In this document: positions 1-6,134 of the stretch, piece after piece
Position numbering within the stretch: the first letter of the stretch is position 1
How the letters are laid out: every line of letters begins with the position of its first letter
Assembly (NCBI GenBank): GCA_021839785.1
Contig: JAKCAB010000411.1
Location: 1-6,245, forward strand
Reading direction: 5' to 3'
Source of the DNA: a bacterium
GTDB lineage: Bacteria; Verrucomicrobiota; Verrucomicrobiae; Limisphaerales; J093
DNA: 6,245 nt
Notes under the pieces: generated by a model
The model's database searches: none
What the model was told of the DNA's origin: nothing
The model's input: the letters and a program-made list of their open reading frames with translations, nothing else
Position numbers and translations under genes: made by a program

Positions 1-150
1 CTCGGCGGGCAGCCGCGCTTCCCGGGCAAATCGTTTCTCGGCCTCCAGCGCGGCGTGATCGCCCTTCCGCGAGAACGCCCAGAGCGTGCGGCCCTCGGCG
101 GCGGGCGCCAGCACGTTGCACGAAGTCCAGCGTTGGGTTTTCGCGGCCAT
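1..150 (-). CDS. Unidentified protein, N-terminal 50 residues only (pilus/secretion operon gene)
   Basis: An open frame starts with ATG at 150 and runs out of the window at base 1 without a stop. It begins 4 bases after the TGA of the PilB/GspE-like ATPase, so it is almost certainly co-transcribed and perhaps translationally coupled with it. The only ribosome-site candidate is a weak GAGAAG inside the last codons of the upstream gene. The visible 50 residues start MAAKTQRWTS, have no signal peptide or membrane segment, contain a short LWAFSRKG stretch that could be a beta strand, and continue into a charged helix-like part. In pilus and type II secretion clusters a PilM- or GspL-like actin-fold protein, or another assembly factor, would fit this place. 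That is a guess from context; the fragment is too short to identify. Confidence 0.72.
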   Translation of the reverse strand, partial: MAAKTQRWTSCNVLAPAAEGRTLWAFSRKGDHAALEAEKRFAREARLPAE

Positions 151-154
151 GAAA

Positions 155-1909
155 TCAGTTCTTCTCGTCGCCCAAGAGCGCGCTGAGGTGTTGCTCGATC
201 TGGGTCACGCGCAGCACCTCCTCGATCGTCGTGGGCTGGACGGGATGGCACACGCGCTCCCAGCCGGCCATGCGCAGGGTTTTCATGCCGTCCGCCATCG
301 AGCGCTGGGCGACGGTGGACGCCGGGGCGCGGCTCATGATGAGCGGTCGCATGCCTTCGTTCACGACGAGCAGTTCGTAAATCCCGGTGCGTCCCTGGTA
401 GCCGAGGAACCGGCATTCGTCGCAGCCGGCGCCCTTGTAAAACGTCGTGCCATCGATCTGGTCGGCGGGGAAACCGATCTTGGTCAGGTACTCGCGCTCG
501 ACCGCCTGCGGGGCCTTGCAGACCGGACAGATCAAGCGCACGAGGCGTTGCGCCATGACCGCCTCGACCGACGAGGCCACGAGGAAAGGCTCGATGCCCA
601 TGTCGATCAAGCGCGTGAACGCGCTCGGGGCGTCGTTGGTGTGGAGCGTGCTGAACACCAGGTGGCCGGTGAGCGCGGCGCGGATGGCGATTTCCGCCGT
701 CTCGAGGTCGCGGATTTCGCCGACCATCACCACGTTCGGGTCCTGACGCAAAATGTGGCGCAGCCCCACCGCGAAAGTGAGGCCAATGTCCGGTCGAACC
801 GCGATCTGGTTGATGCCGGCGATCTCGTACTCGACCGGTTCCTCGACGGTGATGATGCGCTTGGTCGGGAGGTTGATTTCCGTGAGGAACGTGTAGAGCG
901 AGGTGGACTTGCCCGAGCCGGTGGGGCCGGTGACGAGGAAGATGCCGTGCGGCTTGCGGATCAACTGCTTGATCGCCTCCTCTTCGCGCGGCGGCAGGCC
1001 CAGGCTGGGCATGGTCCAGATTTGCCCGCCGCGGCGCAGCAAGCGCAGCGAGGTGCTCTCGCCATAAACCGTCGGCACGGTCGAGACGCGGATGTCGATC
1101 TCCTGGCCTTTGATGCGGACGTTGATGCGGCCGTCCTGCGGCAGGCGCTTTTCCGCGATGTTCATGCCGGCCATCACCTTGATGCGCGACAGGATGGCGG
1201 ACTGGTATTTCTTCAACTCGTTGGGGACCGGCGCGCGGTACAACATGCCGTCGATGCGGTACCGGATGCGCAAGTCGGTCTCCATCGGCTCGAAATGGAT
1301 GTCCGTGGCGCGGGTGTTGTAGGCTTCCCAGATGATCTGGTTGACGAACTTGATGACGCTCGCCTCCTGGTCTTCCTGGGTGATGTCCTTGCTGACGACC
1401 AATTCCTCGTCCGTGGCGTCGTCCTTGGCCATGCCGTCGAGGGTCTCGGCGCCCACGCCGTAAATGCCCTTGAGGCCCTTGTCGATTTCCTCGCGCGGGG
1501 CCAGCGCGAACTGCACCCGCTCGCCGGCATCGAAGAGCACGGTGCTGACCATGGCGGAGTCGAACGGATTCGCCGCCGCCACCAGCACCCCGCCATCCTC
1601 GATCCGCACCGGGCTGACCTGGTGTTGGAAGGCCACCTTGGCCGAGAGGCGTCGCCGCAGTTCGCGCTTGGCCTCCTCATCCTGTGGCAGGCTGATGCGT
1701 TCGAGATACGGCCAGCCCAGTTGGGTGGCGAGCTTTTGGAGGAAAATTTCCTCCGGAAGATCCACGCGCCGTTGGAGGTGCGCGAGCAGCGTCTTGGCCT
1801 TCGCTTCGGACTCCGGCTCCGCCAGCCACTCGCGCCGCCAGAGATCGAATTGATCTGGCGTGGCCAATTGGGCCTGGCTCAACACGTTCTTTATGGACAC
1901 GACTGCCAT
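155..1909 (-). CDS. PilB/GspE-family assembly ATPase (type IV pilus or type II secretion)
   Basis: This is a 584-residue cytoplasmic hexameric ATPase of the type that powers pilin or pseudopilin assembly at the inner membrane. The N-terminal third (about 40-150) fits the MshEN/T2SSE_N domain. The core holds ATDIHFEP (201-208), RYRIDG (216-221), Walker A GPTGSGKST (328-336), an Asp box around ITVEEPVEYE (353-362), Walker B VVMVGEIRD (393-401) and a His box TLHTNDA (421-427). A zinc-binding tetracysteine motif is intact (C461/C464 and C496/C499). Length is normal and all catalytic motifs are present, so it should be active. The frame stays open to 2317, but family similarity starts near MAVVSIKNVL, so ATG 1909 is chosen; a weak GAGAG lies upstream. 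The Walker B and tetracysteine motifs occur in both PilB and GspE, so the pilus and secretion versions cannot be told apart here. A retraction ATPase (PilT) is unlikely, since those are shorter and lack the N-terminal domain. Confidence 0.95.
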   Translation of the reverse strand: MAVVSIKNVLSQAQLATPDQFDLWRREWLAEPESEAKAKTLLAHLQRRVDLPEEIFLQKLATQLGWPYLERISLPQDEEAKRELRRRLSAKVAFQHQVSPVRIEDGGVLVAAANPFDSAMVSTVLFDAGERVQFALAPREEIDKGLKGIYGVGAETLDGMAKDDATDEELVVSKDITQEDQEASVIKFVNQIIWEAYNTRATDIHFEPMETDLRIRYRIDGMLYRAPVPNELKKYQSAILSRIKVMAGMNIAEKRLPQDGRINVRIKGQEIDIRVSTVPTVYGESTSLRLLRRGGQIWTMPSLGLPPREEEAIKQLIRKPHGIFLVTGPTGSGKSTSLYTFLTEINLPTKRIITVEEPVEYEIAGINQIAVRPDIGLTFAVGLRHILRQDPNVVMVGEIRDLETAEIAIRAALTGHLVFSTLHTNDAPSAFTRLIDMGIEPFLVASSVEAVMAQRLVRLICPVCKAPQAVEREYLTKIGFPADQIDGTTFYKGAGCDECRFLGYQGRTGIYELLVVNEGMRPLIMSRAPASTVAQRSMADGMKTLRMAGWERVCHPVQPTTIEEVLRVTQIEQHLSALLGDEKN

Positions 1910-1931
1910 GCTCGAAGCTCTCGGACAAAGG

Positions 1932-1937
1932 TTTATA
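1932..1937 (-). promoter_or_regulatory. Candidate -10 element for the PilB/GspE-like gene
   Basis: On the minus strand the sequence TTGTATAAAC contains TATAAA, a close match to the sigma-70 -10 hexamer, ending 22 bases before ATG 1909. It is a conspicuous AT-rich hexamer in a very GC-rich region. No good -35 hexamer is found 16-18 bases further upstream (GCAACT at 17), so the call rests on the -10 and its position. Confidence 0.4.
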
Positions 1938-2130
1938 CAACCGATCCGCCGGAAAGTTGCGGCGCTCCGGAAAAACGATTCTGCCGGGAGTCCACGCGCA
2001 CGGGAAGTCTTTACGCGCTTACGATTTAGTTTGCGGTTGCCGGCGGAAGCAAGCAGGGCAGGGGAGACGACTCGCGGAGCGCGAATTCGATTGTCCCTTA
2101 AGCCGGAACGATGCCGTTGAAATGGGGAGC

Positions 2131-2171
2131 GCACGCCGCGGGCGTGCCCTTTTCGGCGGCTCGCCGAAAAG
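2131..2171. repeat. Two adjacent perfect inverted repeats
   Basis: The first is GCACGCC-GCG-GGCGTGC at 2131-2147 (7-bp arms, 3-base loop). The second, one base later, is CTTTTCGGCG-GCT-CGCCGAAAAG at 2149-2171 (10-bp arms, 3-base loop). Both would form stable hairpins in RNA or single-stranded DNA. The second, read on either strand, ends in a short A or T run and could act as a weak bidirectional terminator, but both flanking genes are read away from it. A role as part of a repeat element is as likely. Confidence 0.75.
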
Positions 2172-2176
2172 TCTCT

Positions 2177-2208
2177 GTTGCTCGCTGAATTTGTTGCTCG
2201 CTGAATTT
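2177..2208. repeat. Perfect 16-bp tandem duplication
   Basis: The unit GTTGCTCGCTGAATTT occurs twice in direct succession (2177-2192 and 2193-2208), and the next base, G2209, again matches the unit start. The unit is less GC-rich than the hairpins on either side. It may be a slippage duplication, a duplicated protein-binding site, or the junction of two repeat modules. Confidence 0.85.
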
Positions 2209-2221
2209 GATGGTCGTTGCG

Positions 2222-2281
2222 GCGTCCGGCGGGCCGCCGGACGCAACCCGCGGGCCGCGGGTGCTCCCCAGTGCGGGGAGC
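2222..2281. repeat. Three consecutive perfect inverted repeats
   Basis: GCGTCCGGCGG and CCGCCGGACGC (2222-2244) are 11-bp arms around one central base. ACCCGCGG and CCGCGGGT (2246-2262) are 8-bp arms around one base. GCTCCCC and GGGGAGC (2263-2281) are 7-bp arms with a 5-base loop AGTGC. They follow each other with gaps of one and zero bases. Such packing is typical of REP/MITE-type elements or structured leaders. No T-tract follows, so none is a standard intrinsic terminator. Confidence 0.8.
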
Positions 2282-2308
2282 GCGCCGGGCTGGGGACATT
2301 CGCCTTGT

Positions 2309-2326
2309 GGCGCCCAAACGGGCGTC
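2309..2326. repeat. Hairpin just upstream of the transporter start
   Basis: CGCCC-AAAC-GGGCG (2311-2324) gives a perfect 5-bp stem that grows to 7 pairs in RNA with one G-U pair (2309-2326). A smaller CGCC-TTGT-GGCG at 2301-2312 overlaps it and would compete for the same bases. The stem ends 15 bases before the proposed GTG start at 2342, so it could affect translation initiation if it is transcribed. Confidence 0.5.
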
Positions 2327-2341
2327 GGTACGCTGCGGCGC

Positions 2342-3607
2342 GTGGTTCTCAAACTGGTTAGTCTTCTGGGCGTAATCGCTTTCATCGGCCTGGCTTGGGT
2401 GCTATCGCTGGACCGTCGGCGGTTTCCGTGGCGGACCGTGCTTTGGGGCGTGGCGCTCCAGTTCGGCCTGGCGGTGGTGATCCTGAAAACCGCGTTCGGA
2501 CGGCGCCTCTTCGAGGTGGCCCGCGACGCGTTCGTGAAGCTCATTGGTTTCGCCGGCGAGGGCGCGAGCCTCGTCTTCGGTCCGCTGGCGAAACCGGATG
2601 TGCTTTCCGCCAGGTTGGGGCCCGAAAACGCGTCCATTTTCGCGATCACCGTTTCGGCCACGATCATCCTGGTCTCGGCGCTGTCCTCGCTGCTTTACCA
2701 CTGGGGCGTGCTGCAAAAAGTCGTGCGCGCGCTTGCCTGGGTGATGCGCCGCGCCATGCGCACCAGCGGCAGCGAAAGCCTGGCGGCGGCGGCGAACATC
2801 TTCATGGGCCAGACGGAGGCGCCGCTGGTCATCAAACCCTACCTGCTGGGCATGACCCGGAGCGAGTTGCTGGCCATGATGGTGAGTGGCATGGCCACGC
2901 TGGCAGGCGGCGTGTTGACCGTCTATGTGGGGCTGGGCGTCAGCGCCGGGCACCTGCTCACAGCGAGTGTCATGAACGCTCCCGCCGCCTTGTTCATTGC
3001 CAAGGTGCTCCTGCCCGAAACGGCGAAAAGCGAGACTGCCGCCGGCGCGCACGCCGAACCGCCGCGCGAAACCCACAACAGCATCGAGGCGCTGTGCCGC
3101 GGCGCCAGCGACGGCATGACGCTTTCGATCAACGTGGTGGCGATGGTGCTCGCTTTCGTGGCGGTGGTGGCACTGGCGAATTTCGTCCTGGGCTTCGCAC
3201 AGGAGAAAGTCTTCGCCCTGTTGTCGGTGTCGCACCCGCCGGTGACGCTCCAGCAATTCGTCGGCTGGCTCAACGCCCCGTGCGCGTGGCTCTTGGGCGT
3301 GCCGGCGAAGGATTGTCTCACTGTGGGCCAAGTCATGGGCGAGCGGATCGTCCTGAACGAGTTTATCGGGTACCTTTCCCTGGCCGACCTGCAAAAGGCC
3401 GGCACGCTCGACCCGCGCAGCGCCACCCTGGCCACCTATGCGCTGTGCGGCTTTGCGAACTTCGGCAGCGTGGCCATTCAAATCGGCGGCATCGGCGCGT
3501 TGGTGCCGCCGCGGCGGGCTGACCTGGCCCAACTCGGGCTGCGGGCGATGGTCGGGGGTCTGCTGGCCTGTTACACCACCACTGCCATCGTGGGCATTTT
3601 GTTGTGA
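2342..3607 (+). CDS. Concentrative nucleoside transporter (CNT/NupC family)
   Basis: This 421-residue inner-membrane protein should take up nucleosides by sodium or proton symport. The order is Nucleos_tra2_N (about 5-80), gate domain (about 95-195) and Nucleos_tra2_C (about 200-418), with many hydrophobic segments. Ligand-site motifs are visible: GQTEAPL (156-162), NEF (339-341) and CGFANFGS (369-376), corresponding to residues that contact the base and ribose in Vibrio cholerae CNT. The CNT signature GxKx3NEFVA(Y/F/M) reads GERIVLNEFIGY here, with conservative changes. GTG 2342 is chosen because similarity begins at VLKLVSLLGV; the frame also opens at TTG 2207/ATG 2210, but those extra 45 codons translate the hairpin block. 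No Shine-Dalgarno precedes 2342, so the exact start is uncertain. No nucleoside-salvage gene is adjacent, so the substrate cannot be narrowed. Confidence 0.93.
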   Translation: MVLKLVSLLGVIAFIGLAWVLSLDRRRFPWRTVLWGVALQFGLAVVILKTAFGRRLFEVARDAFVKLIGFAGEGASLVFGPLAKPDVLSARLGPENASIFAITVSATIILVSALSSLLYHWGVLQKVVRALAWVMRRAMRTSGSESLAAAANIFMGQTEAPLVIKPYLLGMTRSELLAMMVSGMATLAGGVLTVYVGLGVSAGHLLTASVMNAPAALFIAKVLLPETAKSETAAGAHAEPPRETHNSIEALCRGASDGMTLSINVVAMVLAFVAVVALANFVLGFAQEKVFALLSVSHPPVTLQQFVGWLNAPCAWLLGVPAKDCLTVGQVMGERIVLNEFIGYLSLADLQKAGTLDPRSATLATYALCGFANFGSVAIQIGGIGALVPPRRADLAQLGLRAMVGGLLACYTTTAIVGILL

Positions 3608-3627
3608 AGCGGGGGCGGTGAAATCGC

Positions 3628-3656
3628 TTTTCCTCCCGGCGGCTTCGGCCTAGCTT
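3628..3656 (+). promoter_or_regulatory. Weak candidate promoter for the TPR-like gene
   Basis: TAGCTT (3651-3656) could be a -10 element 15 bases before ATG 3672, with TTTTCC (3628-3633) as a poor -35 at 17-base spacing. It shares the CTAG core with the candidate upstream of dapL. The match is weak; read-through from the transporter gene 64 bases upstream is the alternative. Confidence 0.22.
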
Positions 3657-3671
3657 GTCTTGGTTCCTGGC

Positions 3672-4586
3672 ATGAATCTGGCCTGGCGAATCTCGATCTG
3701 TGTGCTGCTGGCGGTGTCGGCGGCCTTCTGCTCGCATCGATTTCTCGCGAGCTACCGTCGCGCCGCCGAGCGCGTTGCCCGGAGTTACGAGGCCCCGGAG
3801 TTGTCCGCGGCGGACACGGGAACTACGGCCGCGACCCCGGCCGTGCCCGGCGAGGCCGCCGGCACGAACACGAATGCCGTAGCGGCTGGCACCACGAACG
3901 CCACCGTTGCCGCGGCGGTCACCGACACGAATGCCCCGGCAACCAACGCGGTTCCCGGCGCGCCGCGACCTTCGCAAGGCCCGACCGTCGTCGCGGAGGA
4001 TTCGGACAAAGGACTCTATGCCGCGCTCGCGCTCGGGTCGCTGATCGGCCTGGGGTTGATGGTCGGCCGTGAAGTGGCGAATTACATCGGCTACCGCGTC
4101 CAGCGCGAAATCTACGGCGAAGCCAGCGAGCCGGTGGGCGATCCCGAATACGACGAGGCCGAGCAGGTCTGGGCCAACGGCGAGCACCTCGAGGCCATCC
4201 GGTTGTTGCGCGATTTTCTCAAAAAGAAACCGCAGAAGCTGCACGCCTCGTTTCGCATCGCCGAGATTTACGAAAAGGATTTGCACAATCCGCTCGCCGC
4301 CGCGCTCGAGTACGAGGAAATCCTCCGGCGCAAGTTCGACCCCGAGCGGTGGGGCTGGGCCGCCATTCACCTCGTGAACCTGTACCACCGGCTCGATCAG
4401 GCGGCGAAAGGCGACGCCTTGCTGCAGCGGGTGGCGGCCGAGTACGGCGAGACCGCCGCCGGCGCCAAGGCGCGCGAGCGGCTCGGGCTGCCGGAACAAG
4501 AGGCCGCGCCCGCCGAAGGCGAGGCCGCCGCGCCCCCGCCCGACGACGGCAGTTTCCGGTTGCCGCCCGGCTTCCGACCCAAGTAA
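3672..4586 (+). CDS. Membrane-anchored TPR-like protein of unknown function
   Basis: The 304-residue protein has a clear modular build. A hydrophobic segment (about 5-20) is followed by an Arg-rich stretch, then a low-complexity Ala/Thr/Asn/Pro linker (about 47-105, with repeated TNA/TNTNA-type words), a second hydrophobic segment (about 114-132), and a helical region (about 155-272) that reads as two to three TPR-like helix pairs, with blocks near 158-190, 192-222 and 226-272. The tail is acidic and Pro/Ala-rich. Positive residues after the second segment suggest the TPR part is cytoplasmic. The first segment could be an anchor or an uncleaved signal; AAFC is not a proper lipobox. I do not recognise the family; such proteins often act as scaffolds. 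ATG 3672 is preferred to the in-frame TTG 3660 because it directly precedes the hydrophobic segment. No Shine-Dalgarno is visible. Confidence 0.85.
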   Translation: MNLAWRISICVLLAVSAAFCSHRFLASYRRAAERVARSYEAPELSAADTGTTAATPAVPGEAAGTNTNAVAAGTTNATVAAAVTDTNAPATNAVPGAPRPSQGPTVVAEDSDKGLYAALALGSLIGLGLMVGREVANYIGYRVQREIYGEASEPVGDPEYDEAEQVWANGEHLEAIRLLRDFLKKKPQKLHASFRIAEIYEKDLHNPLAAALEYEEILRRKFDPERWGWAAIHLVNLYHRLDQAAKGDALLQRVAAEYGETAAGAKARERLGLPEQEAAPAEGEAAAPPPDDGSFRLPPGFRPK

Positions 4587-4606
4587 GCCGGCCGGCGCGC
4601 CGGCTT
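4585..4606 (+). terminator. GC-rich hairpin at the end of the TPR-like gene
   Basis: AAGCCGGC and GCCGGCTT form perfect 8-bp arms around a 6-base loop, starting inside the TAA stop codon (4584-4586). An alternative fold is the 14-bp palindrome GCCGGCGCGCCGGC (4591-4604). There is no T-tract, so it is either an atypical terminator or an RNA 3'-end stabiliser. It also overlaps the candidate -35 of dapL. Confidence 0.45.
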
Positions 4607-4632
4607 GCGCCCGCGCCGCGCGCTGCTAGGCT
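4605..4632 (+). promoter_or_regulatory. Candidate promoter for dapL
   Basis: TTGCGC (4605-4610) and TAGGCT (4627-4632) are separated by 16 bases and lie about 70 bases before ATG 4703. The -35 half matches the TTG core of the sigma-70 consensus and the -10 half is moderate. Position after a hairpin and before a well-spaced gene supports it; sequence match alone does not prove it. Confidence 0.3.
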
Positions 4633-4702
4633 GAAGCGCGGTCGCGCGGGGCGATGATTCGTTCGCCCCCCGACCCGTCACGACTCACAACAAATCGATC
4701 CG

Positions 4703-5950
4703 ATGTCTGATTCCTACTTGCAGAACCTTTTCGCCGAACGCATCGGCGGCCGGCAATACGGCAAGTCCTCCGCCATTTACAAGTTCGAGAAGATCAAGCG
4801 CGCCAAGCGCGCCGCGCTCGCCGCCAACCCCGGCTCCGAGATCATCGACATGGGCGTGGGCGAGCCGGACGAGATGGCGTTCCCCGAAGTGGTCGCCACC
4901 TTGCACGACGAAGCCCGCAAGCCGGCGAACCGCGGCTACGCCGACAACGGCGACGCGGTGCTCAAGCAGGCCGCCGCGCGTTACCTGAACCGCGTCTGCG
5001 GCGTGCCCGGCATCAACCCCGAGACCGAGGTGATCCACTCCATCGGCAGCAAGGCAGCGCTGTCCATTCTGCCGTCGGCGCTGGTCAATCCTGGCGACGT
5101 GGTGCTCATGACCACGCCGGGCTACCCGGTCTTCGGAACGCACGCCAAGTATTACGGCGGGCTGGTGCACCACCTTCCGCTCACGGAAGAGAACGACTTC
5201 CTGCCCGACCTCGAGGCCGTCCCCGCGGACGTGCTCGCCAAGGCGAAGGTGCTAGTCATCAATTACCCCAACAACCCGACCGGCGCCTCCGCCACGCCGG
5301 ACTTTTTCGCGCGCGTGGTCCATTTCGCGAAGCGGAACAACCTCGCGGTGGTCTCCGACGCCGCGTACGCCGCGCTGGTGTTCGAAGGCCAGCCGCTCAG
5401 TTTTTTGTCCACGCCCGGCGCCAAGGACGTCGGCATCGAACTGCACTCGACGAGCAAGAGCTTCAACATGACCGGCTGGCGCATCGGGTTCGTCGCGGGC
5501 AACGAGCTGCTCGTCAAGGCGTACGGCGACGTGAAGGACAACACCGACTCCGGCCAGTTCCTCGCCATTCAGCACGCGGCGGCGTACGGCTTCGACCACC
5601 CGGAGATCACGCAGGCGATCGCGGCCAAGTATTCGCGGCGGATGGATGGCTTGGTGGCGACGCTGCGGGCGGCGGGCTTCAGCGCCCGCAAGCCGCGCGG
5701 CAGCTTCTTTCTGTACGTGAAGGCGCCGCGGGCCGCCTTGAAGCCCGACGGCACGCGCCTCGAGTTCAAGACCGCCGAGGACGTCTCGCAATGGCTCATC
5801 ACCGATCGGCTGATCTCGACCGTGCCCTGGGACGACGCCGGCGCGTACCTGCGCTTCAGCGTCACGTTTGCCGCTCAGGACCAGGCCGACGAGCGCCGTG
5901 TCCTCGGCGAAGTTGCCCGCCGGCTGGACGAAGTGGAACTGGTCTTCTGA
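4703..5950 (+). CDS. dapL: LL-diaminopimelate aminotransferase
   Basis: This 415-residue PLP-dependent fold-type I aminotransferase (EC 2.6.1.83) converts tetrahydrodipicolinate to LL-diaminopimelate with glutamate as amino donor, bypassing the succinylase or acetylase steps. The product feeds meso-DAP for peptidoglycan and lysine. Visible features are GVGEPDE (51-57), GSKAAL (115-120), NYPNNPTG (187-194, N191 at the cofactor), D219 and Y222 for the PLP ring, STSKSFNMTGWR with Schiff-base K252 and R260, and YLRFSVTF (382-389) with R384 for the substrate carboxylate. Length matches DapL enzymes known from plants, Chlamydia and Verrucomicrobium. No residue is missing, so it should be active. 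ATG 4703 gives a typical N-terminus (FAERIGGRQYGKSSAIYKF); no Shine-Dalgarno precedes it. A related aspartate-type aminotransferase is the alternative, but the N-terminal region favours DapL. Confidence 0.92.
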   Translation: MSDSYLQNLFAERIGGRQYGKSSAIYKFEKIKRAKRAALAANPGSEIIDMGVGEPDEMAFPEVVATLHDEARKPANRGYADNGDAVLKQAAARYLNRVCGVPGINPETEVIHSIGSKAALSILPSALVNPGDVVLMTTPGYPVFGTHAKYYGGLVHHLPLTEENDFLPDLEAVPADVLAKAKVLVINYPNNPTGASATPDFFARVVHFAKRNNLAVVSDAAYAALVFEGQPLSFLSTPGAKDVGIELHSTSKSFNMTGWRIGFVAGNELLVKAYGDVKDNTDSGQFLAIQHAAAYGFDHPEITQAIAAKYSRRMDGLVATLRAAGFSARKPRGSFFLYVKAPRAALKPDGTRLEFKTAEDVSQWLITDRLISTVPWDDAGAYLRFSVTFAAQDQADERRVLGEVARRLDEVELVF

Positions 5951-6125
5951 CGCACGCCGGCAACCTCCGCTGGTTCTCAACCGCCCAGGACCAGGACGTG
6001 AACCGGCGGGGACCGGCCGGCGTTGAGTGGCTAGTCCGCGAGGAACCCGCCTTGAATCGAAGACGCTCGCATGGCCGCGGAGGTGGGTGTCGGCTTGACC
6101 CCGCCGCCCAGCGGCCCTTTGTTTT

Positions 6126-6131
6126 GAGGGG
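6126..6131 (+). promoter_or_regulatory. Ribosome binding site of the last gene
   Basis: GAGGGG ends 3 bases before GTG 6135 (its GAGG core ends 5 bases before). It is the only good Shine-Dalgarno match in front of a plus-strand gene in this window and decides the GTG start. Confidence 0.55.
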
Positions 6132-6134
6132 AAC

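Larger units (their letters stand above)
1910..2341. other. Divergent intergenic region with repeats and hairpins
   Basis: These 432 bases separate the divergently read ATPase and transporter genes. Several frames are open across it, but their products are Arg/Gly/Pro/Ala-rich and look like no protein I know, and they arise from the palindromic GC-rich sequence. The left part (1910-2130) holds the candidate -10 for the ATPase gene and otherwise nothing I can name. The right part (2131-2326) is packed with inverted repeats and one tandem duplication, listed separately. No clear promoter for the transporter gene was found. Confidence 0.7.

Noticed and set aside
86..2029. 647-codon plus-strand open frame antisense to the ATPase gene
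   Set aside because: It mirrors the ATPase codons. The product is rich in Arg, Ala, Asp, His and Leu with no domain, and the minus strand encodes a complete PilB/GspE motif set. This is a GC-bias shadow.
2131..2281. CRISPR array
   Set aside because: The palindromes differ from each other in sequence and there are no regularly spaced identical repeats or spacers. The 16-bp duplication has only two copies and no spacer between them.
1957..2361. 134-codon plus-strand open frame in the divergent intergenic region
   Set aside because: Its product is Arg/Gly-rich, it runs through palindromes and a tandem repeat, and it overlaps the transporter start in another frame. There is no sign of protein selection.
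3641..3650. TTCG-tetraloop hairpin after the transporter gene as a terminator
   Set aside because: The stem is only 3 bp (GGC/GCC) and has no T-tract, so it is too weak to call.
3363..4499. 378-codon minus-strand open frame across the transporter end and the TPR-like gene
   Set aside because: It is Arg/Gly-rich without domains, spans the gap between two better-supported genes, and fits third-position GC bias.
5401..5406. T-run in dapL as a programmed slippage site
   Set aside because: It is a six-T run encoding part of a normal Leu-Ser-Phe-Leu stretch. The zero frame is intact and family-like on both sides.
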